This document shows positions 7,137 through 14,775 of a stretch of DNA of 28,830 nt, in pieces. Position 1 is the stretch's first letter. Each line of letters begins with the position of its first letter. A program made the translations under genes and the position numbers. This stretch comes from Sva-07 sp963717385 (GTDB taxonomy: Bacteria > Actinomycetota > Acidimicrobiia > Acidimicrobiales > Ilumatobacteraceae), in contig CAVQWE010000014.1 in the NCBI GenBank assembly GCA_963717385.1, positions 1 to 28,830 on the forward strand, in the 5' to 3' direction. A model generated the notes under the pieces. It saw nothing but the letters and a program-made list of their open reading frames with translations, ran no database searches and was not told the origin of the DNA.

Positions 7137-7784
7137 GTGACCAAACGGAGCTACGGCCAGTACTGCGGCCTTGCTGCCGCACTCGACGTGGTGGGCCAAC
7201 GCTGGGCACTGCTGATCGTTCGCGACCTCGTGCCGGGACCACGCCGCTTCACCGACCTCTTCGACGGTTTGCCGGGCATCTCCACCGATCTGTTGACCGA
7301 ACGGTTGCGATCGCTCGAAGCTGCCGGCGCCGTCCGCCAGCGGGCGGTCCGCTCGCCCGCCCCCGCCAATCTGTACGAACTCACCGACCGCGGACGCGAG
7401 CTGGCCAAGCTGGCCGGCGACATGGCGAGATGGGGCATGGAACTGCTCCCACCGCCCAACGAAGCTCCCGACCTCGTACCGAACGCCCGATGGTCGCTGC
7501 AGCTACGGGCGACCCGCTACCGCGGTGGCTTCCCCGATGGCTCGGTGCACATCACCCTCGACGAACGCGACGACCTCACCTTCTCCGTGCTCGACGGGCG
7601 CGCACGCCTCACCTACGGCCACGACGACGCTGCTGCTGCCCTCTTTTCCATCGAGGCCACAACGGCGGGCATGTTGGAACTCCTTCGGGCCCCGGCTGCT
7701 GAGAGCGATGACCTCCCCCAGGGCGTACGCATCCGCGGTCGAGACGACCTCGTCGGGCAGTTCGTGCAGTCGCTGACCATCTGA
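7137..7784 (+). CDS. HxlR-family winged-helix regulator with C-terminal SCP2-like domain
   Basis: 215 residues from the GTG at 7137. Residues 1-105 are an HxlR DNA-binding domain: CGLAAALDVVGQRWALLIVRDL, then RRFTDLFDGLPGIS, LTERLRSLEAAG and YELTDRGREL. Simple HxlR proteins stop near 110-130 residues. This one adds about 90 residues in which VHITLDERDDLTFSVLDGRA and LPQGVRIRGRDDLVGQFVQ match the layout of SCP2 (sterol-carrier-like) domains, a plausible hydrophobic-ligand sensor. It is divergent from the DHA2 exporter with overlapping promoters, so it likely controls that gene in response to an exported compound. The tail assignment is by pattern. Confidence 0.85.
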   Translation: MTKRSYGQYCGLAAALDVVGQRWALLIVRDLVPGPRRFTDLFDGLPGISTDLLTERLRSLEAAGAVRQRAVRSPAPANLYELTDRGRELAKLAGDMARWGMELLPPPNEAPDLVPNARWSLQLRATRYRGGFPDGSVHITLDERDDLTFSVLDGRARLTYGHDDAAAALFSIEATTAGMLELLRAPAAESDDLPQGVRIRGRDDLVGQFVQSLTI

Positions 7785-7843
7785 GAGAGCCGCGACGCTT
7801 GATCGAATTCTTGTTCGTGTTTGGCCGCTTTTGCGTACTGGTG

Positions 7844-7852
7844 TGCTATACT
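7844..7852 (+). promoter_or_regulatory. Extended -10 promoter of the DUF222-HNH gene (leaderless)
   Basis: TGC-TATACT is a near-ideal extended -10 element. It is followed by GATCAA (6 nt) and the ATG at 7859. The flanking DNA is notably AT-richer than its surroundings. No clear -35 and no Shine-Dalgarno sequence are present. Confidence 0.65.
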
Positions 7853-7858
7853 GATCAA

Positions 7859-9163
7859 ATGTCGAAGGGGATCGACGAGCTGGAACTGGCGATCGATTCG
7901 CTTCTCGCTGTCGACCCCGACGATCTCACCGATGCCGAACTCCACGAACTGGCCACGATGGTGCAACGCCAGCGCCACCGCCTGGCTGCCGTGGCCGGCA
8001 AGGCGATCTCCACCTGGGACAAGCGGATGGTGTGGGCCGACAACGGCGCCGGTTCTGCTGCGGTCCGTTTGGCGAACGACACCTCGGCCGCCCCGACGTC
8101 GACCGGCATGGAGATCAAGCGAGCCCGCAAGCTGCGCACCATGCCCCACGTTGCAGCGGCGCTCGGCTCCGGCGAGCTGTCCCCCGACCACGTCGACCTG
8201 CTCGCCAGGGCCAACCAGCCGTGGCGTAGCGCCAGCTTCGCCGACCACGAAGAACTCCTGGTCGAGCAGTGCAAGACGCTCCGGTTCCGAGACGCCCGCA
8301 AGATGATCGACTACTGGTGCAACCGGGCCGACGCCGATGCATCCGAGGAACGCGCCGACCGCCAACGCACTGCCGCTCACCTCAACGTGTCGTCCACGCT
8401 CGACGGCACCGTCGTGGTCAACGGCGTGCTCGACCCGATCGCCGGCACCATCGTGGGCAACGAAATCAACCGCATCGAACGCCAGCTCCACCTGGCCGAC
8501 AAGCGAGATGACGTTGTTCGCACGGCGTCGCAGCGGCGGGCCGCAGCCCTCGTCGAGATGGCCACCCGCTCGGCCACGGCGCCCGCTGACGGTCAGCGTC
8601 CCCGGCCGCTGTTCACTGCGCTTGTCGGCGACGCCACGATGTCGCAGCTGTGCGAACTGTCGAACGGCACCGTCGTCACGCCTGGCTCGATCTTCGCCTA
8701 CGCCGGCGACGCCGATCTCGAAGTCGTGCTGTTCGACGGGCCGAGCACGGTGATCTCGGTGTCGCACCAGCGCACCTTCACCAGCAAGCTCCGCCGCGCA
8801 GTACAGGTTCGCGACCGCCACTGCCAGCACGAGAGCGGCTGCGACGTTCCCGCCGACGATTGCGACATCGACCACATCGTGCCCCACGCCAACGGGGGCC
8901 CGACCAGCCAGTTCAACGGCAAACCCGAGTGCCACCCGCACAACCGCGACCCCAGTCGCCATGATCACGGTGGCGTGCCCCGCCCATCTCGCTCGATCGA
9001 CCGACTCGACGAAATGCGCTGCCGACTCCGATGGAAGATGCTGCGGCACGTCCCCGACGGTGACGACCCACCGGGTGTGCCGGACGAAGCAGCAGAGAAT
9101 CTCTCCGAACTCCACCCCGGTCTGCAAGCTCTCCTCCAACGGCGCAACGCCCAACCAGCTTGA
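7859..9163 (+). CDS. DUF222 (13E12 repeat-type) HNH endonuclease-domain protein
   Basis: 434 residues. Residues about 10-300 are the helical DUF222 region common in actinobacteria (ELHELATMVQRQRHRLAAVAG, then AAHLNVSSTLDGTVVVNGVLDP and the following NRIE segment). The C-terminal HNH nuclease has a CxxC-like lead (HCQHESGC), the metal-binding Asp-His at 338-339 (DIDHIVPHANGG), then Asn and the last His pair in CHPHNRDPS. Such proteins occur in many copies per actinobacterial genome and are often considered mobile or selfish; their biological role is unsettled. Here the gene stands alone with a strong promoter. The start at 7859 follows TATACT by 6 nt. All HNH residues appear intact. Confidence 0.92.
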   Translation: MSKGIDELELAIDSLLAVDPDDLTDAELHELATMVQRQRHRLAAVAGKAISTWDKRMVWADNGAGSAAVRLANDTSAAPTSTGMEIKRARKLRTMPHVAAALGSGELSPDHVDLLARANQPWRSASFADHEELLVEQCKTLRFRDARKMIDYWCNRADADASEERADRQRTAAHLNVSSTLDGTVVVNGVLDPIAGTIVGNEINRIERQLHLADKRDDVVRTASQRRAAALVEMATRSATAPADGQRPRPLFTALVGDATMSQLCELSNGTVVTPGSIFAYAGDADLEVVLFDGPSTVISVSHQRTFTSKLRRAVQVRDRHCQHESGCDVPADDCDIDHIVPHANGGPTSQFNGKPECHPHNRDPSRHDHGGVPRPSRSIDRLDEMRCRLRWKMLRHVPDGDDPPGVPDEAAENLSELHPGLQALLQRRNAQPA

Positions 9164-9194
9164 CGATGCCGTCGGGTGCGGTCATCGTGTGCCC

Positions 9195-10043
9195 GTGACC
9201 GCCATCGAGATGATCATCGACCCTCGCACGGCCAAGGTCGGCAGCGGTTCGGTTCGCCGGGTCCTTCCGTTCCGCAAACGCCGGATGATCGGACCGTTCA
9301 TCTTCGCCGACCTGATCGGCCCCGAAACGCTCGCCGCAGGAACCGGGATCGACGTCGACGCGCACCCCCACATCGGGCTGTCGACGCTCAGCTACCTGTT
9401 CGAGGGCCGCATGGTCCATCGCGACTCGACGGGCGCTGTGTCCACCATCGAGCCCGGTGCTGCCAACTGGATGACGGCCGGCGCCGGCGTGACCCACACC
9501 GAGCGCAGCCACCCCGACGATCGCACCACCGAGCGACCGATGCACGGCCTGCAGACCTGGGTTGCGCTCCCCCACGATCGCGAGGACGGCGATGCCTCGT
9601 TCGAGCACACTGCTGCCGACGACATCCCGGAGATCGACGGTGTGCGCCTCGTGGCCGGGAGCGGCTGGTCGATGGAGTCGCCGGTGGCCGTGAGCTCACC
9701 ACTGGTGCTGGCCGAACTGCGACCCACCGACGATCGCTCGATCACCATCGACGCCACACATCCCGAGCGGGGTGTGCTGGCGATCGACGGCGACCTGCGC
9801 CTCGCCGACACCCCGCTCGCATCCGGCCAACTGGCCGTGCTCGACGCCGGGAGTCGCCCGGTGCTCACCGGAACCGGGCGGGCAATGCTCCTCGGCGGCG
9901 CACCGGTCGGCGAACGCTTCATCTGGTGGAACTTCGTACACAGCGACCGCGAACGAATCGAGCAGGCCAAGACCGAGTGGTCCGAACAGCGGTTCGCGAC
10001 CGTGCCCGACGATCACGATCCCTGGGTGCCGCTGCCGGCCTGA
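9195..10043 (+). CDS. Pirin family protein (bicupin)
   Basis: 282 residues from the GTG at 9195; ATG 9210 is an alternative. The N-terminal cupin has VRRVLPFRKRRMIGPFIFAD, then the metal ligands HPHIGLSTLSYLFEG and HRDS, and MTAGAGVTHTERS with the second His and Glu. The four classical pirin iron ligands (His, His, His, Glu) are therefore present. The second cupin is in the C-terminal half, ending in FIWWNFVHSDRERIEQAK. Bacterial pirins are cytosolic and include quercetin dioxygenases and redox-responsive regulators; the role here is unknown. The gene is 31 bp downstream of the nuclease gene without its own clear promoter, so read-through is possible. Confidence 0.92.
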   Translation: MTAIEMIIDPRTAKVGSGSVRRVLPFRKRRMIGPFIFADLIGPETLAAGTGIDVDAHPHIGLSTLSYLFEGRMVHRDSTGAVSTIEPGAANWMTAGAGVTHTERSHPDDRTTERPMHGLQTWVALPHDREDGDASFEHTAADDIPEIDGVRLVAGSGWSMESPVAVSSPLVLAELRPTDDRSITIDATHPERGVLAIDGDLRLADTPLASGQLAVLDAGSRPVLTGTGRAMLLGGAPVGERFIWWNFVHSDRERIEQAKTEWSEQRFATVPDDHDPWVPLPA

Positions 10044-10083
10044 CGATCCACGAGCGGCGTCCCCTCGTCACAGCCACTGCCAC

Positions 10084-10089
10084 TAGGGT
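10084..10089 (+). promoter_or_regulatory. Candidate -10 box of the cyclase/ATPase gene (leaderless)
   Basis: TAGGGT, then CCTCGC (6 nt), then the ATG at 10096. There is no purine-rich ribosome site. The -35 region is not recognisable. Confidence 0.5.
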
Positions 10090-10095
10090 CCTCGC

Positions 10096-12768
10096 ATGGA
10101 CGGGGGGACCGCACGACCACCGACCGGCACGGTGACGTTCCTGTTCACCGACATCGAAGGCTCGACACCGTTGTGGGATTCCCATCCCGACACGATGGGC
10201 CCGGCGTTGGCCCGCCACGACGAGATTCTGCGCACCTCGATCGCCGGCGCCGGCGGGCACATCTTCTCCACCGGTGGTGACGGCTATGGCGTCGTGTTCG
10301 CGCGCGCCGCGTCGGCGGTCGAGGCCGCCATCACCGCGCAACGAGGGCTCGCCGCCGAGGACTGGACGGGTGGTCCCGTCCTCCGGGTACGGATGGGGAT
10401 CCACACCGGCGAGGCAGAGGAGCGCGACGGCGACTACTTCGGCCCGCCGGTCAACCGGGCCGCCCGGATCATGGGTGCTGCCAACGGCGGCCAGGTCGTG
10501 CTCTCGGCGCTCACCGCCGGGCTCGTCGACCGCGTCTCGGACTTCGAACTGCACGAACTCGGGTCGGTGCAGCTCAAGGGAGTGATCGAGCCGGTCGACG
10601 TCGTCGGGGTCGCCGGCGTGGGCCACGAGTGGATCGACGCTCCGTTGCGGACGACCGAGATCTCGCGGGGCAACCTGCCGCGTCCGCAGACCGAGATGGT
10701 CGGTGACCTGGCGGATCTGCAGCGTCGCGTCGACAACCTCGCGCAGACGCGAGTGGTCACGCTCACCGGCTCGGGCGGCGTCGGCAAGACCAGGGCGGCC
10801 ACCGAGATCGGTTGGCTCGTGGTCGACGAGTTCGTCGACGGTGTCTGGCTGGTCGAGCTCGCGCCCGTCGCCGACCCTGATCTTGCGCTCACCGCGATCG
10901 CCACCACGCTCGGGGTTCTGCCTCAGCCGGGGGTGACGTTGGTCGACTCGATCGTCGATTGGTGCTACGGCCGCCGGATGCTGTTGATCCTGGACAACTG
11001 CGAGCACGTCCTCGACCCGATTGTGGAACTCGTCCGGGCAGTCGTCGCCGGTTCCCAGACGGTGACGATCATCGCCACCTCGCGTGAGCCGCTCGGCCTC
11101 GACGGTGAAATCGTCGTGCGGATCGCATCACTCGACGAGCGGTACGGCGCCGAGCTGTTCGTCAATCGGGCGACCGCCGCCGACAGTTCATTCCAGCCGA
11201 CCGACGCCGACCGAGAGTCCATCGCCTCGATCTGCCGGCGCCTCGACGGCATCCCACTCGCGATCGAGCTCGCCGCAGCACGGATCCGTTCGCTCAGCCC
11301 GACCGATCTGCTCGAGCGGCTCGACGACCGGTTCCGGCTGCTCCGGGGAGCCGGCCGCGGCGGCCTCGAACGTCATCAGACGCTGCGGGCGACGGTGGCC
11401 TGGTCGTACCAGCTGTTGGAGCCCGCCAGTCAGCTCCTGTTCGACCGACTCTCGGTGTTCGCCGGGACGTTCGATCTCGCGACAGCCGAGGCGATCTGCT
11501 CCGACGACACCATCGACGAGTACGACATCGTCGACCTGCTCGGCGACCTCGTCGACAAGTCGATGGTGATCGCCGTGCGCTCCGACCGTGGCACCCGGTA
11601 CCGCCTGCTGGAAACGCTGCGCCAGTACGGCGAGGAACGCCTCGACGACCGGGGCGAGACCGCACCGTTGCGCGACGCTCACCTTGCCCACTTCGTCACG
11701 CTGGTGGAGGAACTCGAGGTTCAGTGGGAGAGCCCCGAGCAGGTGGTGGCCGCTGCTCGGTTCGACGACGACTGGGAGAACCTGAGCGCTGCGGTCAACT
11801 GGGCGATCGCCACGTCGTCGCTCGACGCTGCGGTCGCGCTGGTCGGCGGGTCCCTGGGCTTCGGGCTCGCTCGGGTCCGGCGAGATCACCAGGAATGGGC
11901 GCGGCGAGCTCGCGCCCTCGCGGAGGCCAATGGAGTGCGGCCGTCGATGGTGTTCTCCGAGTGTGCCGTATGGATGCTCGGCGACGGCGACGCCCGCGGC
12001 GCCATCGAGTTGTTGACGAGTGGCGTGGACGACGACGATCCACGAGGTGCGGCGCTCATCTCCATGACGCTGGCCGTGGCACTCTCGGAATCGGGCCACA
12101 TTGGGGAAGCGCAGGCGTTGCTCCCCGACATGCGGGCTCGACTCCCAGCGGCGGGCCCAATGGAGAAATGGGCGCTCGCCTTCGGCATCGCCTCGGCACG
12201 GGTGGGCGACCCCGATTCGGGACCCGACATCGACGCATTGGTCGACGCGGCACACGCCCTCGGGCCCGGCGAGCTCGCTCATGCGATTCGCCTGCGGGGA
12301 GTTCACCGAGACGCTGTGGAGGGCGATGTCGAGGGCGCGGTGGCTGACGCACGTGAGGCAGTTCGCTTGAACGAATCGCTCGGCGGGACGACGGCGTGGT
12401 CCCAGGCGAACCTCGCCTACTTGCTGATCAACAGCGGACACCCCGATGCTCGATCGGAGCTCCGGCGAGGCATCACGTCGATGTATGACGAGCGCCAGTG
12501 GATGGTGATCGACACGCTGCTCGAATCGGTGCCGAACGTGCTCGCCACCACCGACCCGCCGTCGGCAGCGGTTGTGTTCGGCTACGTCGAACGACGACCG
12601 GTCCCGGGGCTCAGAGTCGGCGAGAACATCAGGAAGATGGCCGCCGATGCCGTCGAGGCGATCCCCGACACCGCCGCGCTGCGCGCTCGGGGCGCGGCGA
12701 TGGATCGCCACGAGATCGTCGCCTTCGCCCTCGACGCCCTTGCCGAACCCTCACCGCCGTTCTCGTGA
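10096..12768 (+). CDS. Class III cyclase domain fused to NB-ARC/AfsR-type ATPase regulator
   Basis: 890 residues. Residues 12-175 form a class III nucleotide cyclase domain: LFTDIEGST with metal Asp19, STGGDGYGVVF with metal Asp62, Asp113 in DGDYFGPP and Asn120/Arg121 in VNRAARI. The lysine that usually sets adenine specificity, just before T-x-G-D, is a serine, so ATP cyclisation is uncertain. Residues about 195-480 are a STAND-type ATPase: Walker A GSGGVGKT 225-232, Walker B LLILDN 296-301, then IPLAIELAAARIRSLSP. LSVFAGTFDLATAEAI and LLETLRQYGEERL follow, then an alpha-helical TPR-like region to the end. No C-terminal LuxR helix-turn-helix is seen. Mycobacterial multi-domain cyclases share this plan. 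A signalling role is inferred; the partner is unknown. Confidence 0.9.
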   Translation: MDGGTARPPTGTVTFLFTDIEGSTPLWDSHPDTMGPALARHDEILRTSIAGAGGHIFSTGGDGYGVVFARAASAVEAAITAQRGLAAEDWTGGPVLRVRMGIHTGEAEERDGDYFGPPVNRAARIMGAANGGQVVLSALTAGLVDRVSDFELHELGSVQLKGVIEPVDVVGVAGVGHEWIDAPLRTTEISRGNLPRPQTEMVGDLADLQRRVDNLAQTRVVTLTGSGGVGKTRAATEIGWLVVDEFVDGVWLVELAPVADPDLALTAIATTLGVLPQPGVTLVDSIVDWCYGRRMLLILDNCEHVLDPIVELVRAVVAGSQTVTIIATSREPLGLDGEIVVRIASLDERYGAELFVNRATAADSSFQPTDADRESIASICRRLDGIPLAIELAAARIRSLSPTDLLERLDDRFRLLRGAGRGGLERHQTLRATVAWSYQLLEPASQLLFDRLSVFAGTFDLATAEAICSDDTIDEYDIVDLLGDLVDKSMVIAVRSDRGTRYRLLETLRQYGEERLDDRGETAPLRDAHLAHFVTLVEELEVQWESPEQVVAAARFDDDWENLSAAVNWAIATSSLDAAVALVGGSLGFGLARVRRDHQEWARRARALAEANGVRPSMVFSECAVWMLGDGDARGAIELLTSGVDDDDPRGAALISMTLAVALSESGHIGEAQALLPDMRARLPAAGPMEKWALAFGIASARVGDPDSGPDIDALVDAAHALGPGELAHAIRLRGVHRDAVEGDVEGAVADAREAVRLNESLGGTTAWSQANLAYLLINSGHPDARSELRRGITSMYDERQWMVIDTLLESVPNVLATTDPPSAAVVFGYVERRPVPGLRVGENIRKMAADAVEAIPDTAALRARGAAMDRHEIVAFALDALAEPSPPFS

Positions 12769-12809
12769 ACTCGTGCGGGAACTGTTCCCGCACGAGTTCA
12801 CGAGAACGG
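12757..12809. terminator. Perfect 53-bp palindrome between convergent genes (bidirectional terminator)
   Basis: The left arm 12757-12782 and right arm 12784-12809 are exact reverse complements (26 bp each) around a single central T at 12783. It could form a hairpin of about 24 bp with a 5-nt loop on either strand. It overlaps the last codons and stop of the cyclase gene and ends 8 bp before the nth stop. No T-run follows on either side, as often in high-GC actinobacteria. The length and perfection are unusual. Confidence 0.85.
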
Positions 12810-12816
12810 AAACGGC

Positions 12817-13467
12817 TCAGCGCATCGACTCCTCGCGGATGCGCTTCTTCGTCGCCGCCCAGCTGCAGATCGGGCAGGTCGCCAGATCGTGGCGGCGGGC
12901 GGGGCAGTATTCGCGGCCGAAGAAGATGATCTGGAGGTGACGGTCGTTCCAGGTCTCGATCGGGAACACCGCCTTCAGGTCGGCTTCGGTGCGTTCGACG
13001 GTGGTGCCGTTGGAGAGGCCCCACCTCTCGGCGAGGCGGTGAACGTGAGTGTCGACCGCGAACGCCGGCACGCCAAACGCTTGCGACATCACGACACTTG
13101 CGGTCTTGTGGCCGATGCCGGGGAGCGATTCGAGGAACTCCCAGTCGCGGATCATCTCACCGCCGCTGTCGACGATCATGTTCGCCGCCAGCCACAGGTT
13201 CTTCGCCTTGGTCGGCGCGAGGCCGACCTCGCGGATCAGTAGCGCCAGGATCACGTCGGGATCGAGCGCCGCCATCTGCTCGGGCGTGCCGGCGCCGTCG
13301 AACAGCGCCGGTGTGATCTGGTTGACCTTCTTGTCGGTGGTCTGCGCCGAGAGCGCCACCGCGACCAGCAACGTGTACGCGTCGGTGTGATCGAGCGGGA
13401 TCGGCGTCTCCGGATAGAGCTCGTCGAGGATGACGCCGATTCGATCCGCCTTCTCTTGCCGATTCAT
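12817..13467 (-). CDS. nth: Endonuclease III (DNA glycosylase/AP lyase)
   Basis: 216 residues, the normal length. It removes oxidised pyrimidines and nicks abasic sites in base-excision repair. The helix-hairpin-helix LPGIGHKTA is at 115-123 with catalytic Lys121, and the catalytic Asp139 is in VDTHVHRLAERWGL, matching E. coli Lys120/Asp138. The C-terminal iron-sulfur loop is atypical: Cys188, Cys198 and Cys201 are present but no fourth cysteine follows (CPICSWAATKK), where the classic motif is C-x6-C-x2-C-x5-C. The start is supported by TAGCGT 6 nt upstream. It is convergent with the cyclase gene. Its first 17 codons are duplicated 1.26 kb away. Confidence 0.95.
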   Translation of the reverse strand: MNRQEKADRIGVILDELYPETPIPLDHTDAYTLLVAVALSAQTTDKKVNQITPALFDGAGTPEQMAALDPDVILALLIREVGLAPTKAKNLWLAANMIVDSGGEMIRDWEFLESLPGIGHKTASVVMSQAFGVPAFAVDTHVHRLAERWGLSNGTTVERTEADLKAVFPIETWNDRHLQIIFFGREYCPARRHDLATCPICSWAATKKRIREESMR

Positions 13468-13477
13468 GCCGGCACGC
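13417..13477. repeat. 61-bp direct repeat, copy 1 (5' end of nth)
   Basis: It spans the first 17 codons of nth and 10 bp upstream. The second copy at 14675-14735 has the same length and orientation and differs at only two positions by eye. Together they bracket the SDR gene and a small membrane-protein ORF. Confidence 0.9.
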
Positions 13478-13479
13478 TA
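13474..13479 (-). promoter_or_regulatory. Candidate -10 box of nth (leaderless)
   Basis: On the minus strand TAGCGT, GCCGGC (6 nt), then ATG at 13467. In the duplicated copy near 14725 the hexamer is TCGCGT, having lost the conserved A. Confidence 0.5.
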
Positions 13480-13546
13480 CCGACAGGCCGACGACCGATC
13501 GTCGCCTTCGTCGGAACCGGCCGAGCAGGGTGTGCGAAAGTGCGTC

Positions 13547-14368
13547 ATGAGCATCACCGCCGACCTGTCAGGGAAGACCGCAATCGTCACCGGAGCATCG
13601 AGCGGCATCGGCCGCGCGATCGCCGAGCGAATGGGCAGCGCGGGCGCTCACGTGATCCTGTCGGGCCGTACCGCCGAACCAATGGAGCAGAGCGCCGCAC
13701 AGATCGCCGAGGGCGGCGGGCGCGCCACCGTCGTGATCGGCGATGTCCGCCAGCCCGGAGCGATCGATGAACTGATCGCCACCGCACTGGACACCGATGG
13801 CCACCTCGACGTTTTCGTCAACAACGCCGGCGTCGCGTTCCTCGGTGGCGTGCTCGAAGGCAACGCCGAGCAGTGGCAGGCAATGCTCGAAACGAACGTC
13901 CTCGCGCTCCTGGTCGGGAGTGCCGCAGCGATCGCTGCGATGCGCAGTGGCGGCAATCGGGGACACATCGTGAACGTGTCGTCGGTTGCGGCACTTCGTC
14001 CCGACTCGGGCGTCTACGGCGCCACCAAGCACGCGGTCAATGTGATCACGAACTCGCTGCGTCAGGAACTACTCGACGATCCGATCCAAGTGACGTCGAT
14101 CATGCCGGGGCTGGTCGCCACCAACATCGGCCGCAACGCCGACCCTGAAATGCTTGCCGGCATCGTGGCGATGTCGGGCGTCGAGGCCGAGTTCGTTCCG
14201 GGCGAACGCCTGCCCGACGAGGTACTCGACGCTGCCCAGGCGGTGCTGTCCGACATCATGATCACCTCCGCCGACGTGGCCGACGCAGTGATGTATGCGG
14301 TGAGCCAGCCGGCGCATGTGCACATTCCCGAGATCGTGATCCGACCCAACAAGGACTTCGACCTGTGA
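13547..14368 (+). CDS. Short-chain dehydrogenase/reductase
   Basis: 273 residues. A classical SDR with cofactor motif TGASSGIG near the N-terminus, the NNAG motif, and the catalytic Ser-Tyr-Lys set in NVSSVAAL and VYGATKHAV. IMPGLVATNI follows at the usual position. The arginine at SGRTAEP after the second strand suggests NADP(H). The C-terminal extension ends IVIRPNKDFDL, close to YdfG-like oxidoreductases (PEIVIRP is common there). The substrate is unknown. It is divergent from nth by 79 bp. It lies inside the segment flanked by the 61-bp direct repeats. Confidence 0.92.
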   Translation: MSITADLSGKTAIVTGASSGIGRAIAERMGSAGAHVILSGRTAEPMEQSAAQIAEGGGRATVVIGDVRQPGAIDELIATALDTDGHLDVFVNNAGVAFLGGVLEGNAEQWQAMLETNVLALLVGSAAAIAAMRSGGNRGHIVNVSSVAALRPDSGVYGATKHAVNVITNSLRQELLDDPIQVTSIMPGLVATNIGRNADPEMLAGIVAMSGVEAEFVPGERLPDEVLDAAQAVLSDIMITSADVADAVMYAVSQPAHVHIPEIVIRPNKDFDL

Positions 14369-14421
14369 CGTAGTACGCAGACATCCCACATCGACGAGGT
14401 CCGGTCGACAACACTCGTCCC

Positions 14422-14640
14422 ATGGATGTCGTGGGGGCGATCCTCCTGGGCTGGATATTGGCCGGCATTGCTGTCGTGATGATGCTCAACGTGGTGAAGC
14501 GATCCGTCCGGATTCGTTCGCTGGGGGCACGGCAACTGCGACCAGGCGCAATGTCGGAATCGCGTCGACGCAAGATCGAATCTGCTCTCGAACGACATCC
14601 CTCGGCAGGCCGTCAGCCCGCCTCGATCCACGTCAGCTGA
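14422..14640 (+). CDS. Small single-pass membrane protein (candidate)
   Basis: 72 residues. One clear hydrophobic helix (VGAILLGWILAGIAVVMML, residues about 4-22) is followed by a basic, arginine-rich cytoplasmic tail, an arrangement obeying the positive-inside rule with the N-terminus out. It starts 53 bp after the SDR stop. An AACACT hexamer lies 6 nt before the ATG, a weak -10 candidate. The 3' end overlaps the nth-fragment ORF on the other strand by 8 bp. No family is recognised. Confidence 0.5.
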   Translation: MDVVGAILLGWILAGIAVVMMLNVVKRSVRIRSLGARQLRPGAMSESRRRKIESALERHPSAGRQPASIHVS

Positions 14641-14725
14641 TCGACGGCAGCTCGGCATTCGTCCAGTCCCGAGGGAGCTCGTCGAGGATGACGCCGATTC
14701 GATCCGCCTGCTCTTGCCGATTCAT
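14633..14725 (-). pseudogene. Fragment of nth: first 17 codons duplicated
   Basis: The minus-strand ATG at 14725 opens 30 codons. The first 17 residues equal the Nth N-terminus (MNRQEKADRIGVILDEL) except for Lys6 to Gln. After that the sequence is unrelated (PRDWTNAEL and onward) and stops. The hinted -10 is degraded to TCGCGT. It is a relic rather than a gene. Confidence 0.85.
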
Positions 14726-14735
14726 GCGGGCACGC
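14675..14735. repeat. 61-bp direct repeat, copy 2 (nth relic)
   Basis: Same orientation as the copy at 13417-13477, with two mismatches seen: T to G in the codon-6 region and C to G just upstream of the ATG. It lies 40 bp beyond the stop of the neighbouring ABC ATPase gene. Confidence 0.9.
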
Positions 14736-14775
14736 GACTGATGCGACGGTGCCTGCGCTCGTACGACGAGGCGAG

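Noticed and set aside
7084..7144. Longer N-terminus of the DHA2 exporter (start at 7144)
   Set aside because: The extra 24 residues have no family similarity, and the frame would cross both promoters and the start of the divergent regulator.
7613..9154. Long open frame antisense to the DUF222-HNH gene (513 codons)
   Set aside because: It is a GC-rich antisense shadow: it mirrors the codon periodicity of a clearly recognised gene and has no family motifs. The same applies to long frames opposite the cyclase, the permease and the solute-binding-protein genes.
13417..14735. A mobile element with integrase between the 61-bp repeats
   Set aside because: The segment holds only an SDR and a small membrane ORF; no recombinase gene or terminal inverted repeats are present. 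Only the repeat itself is reported.
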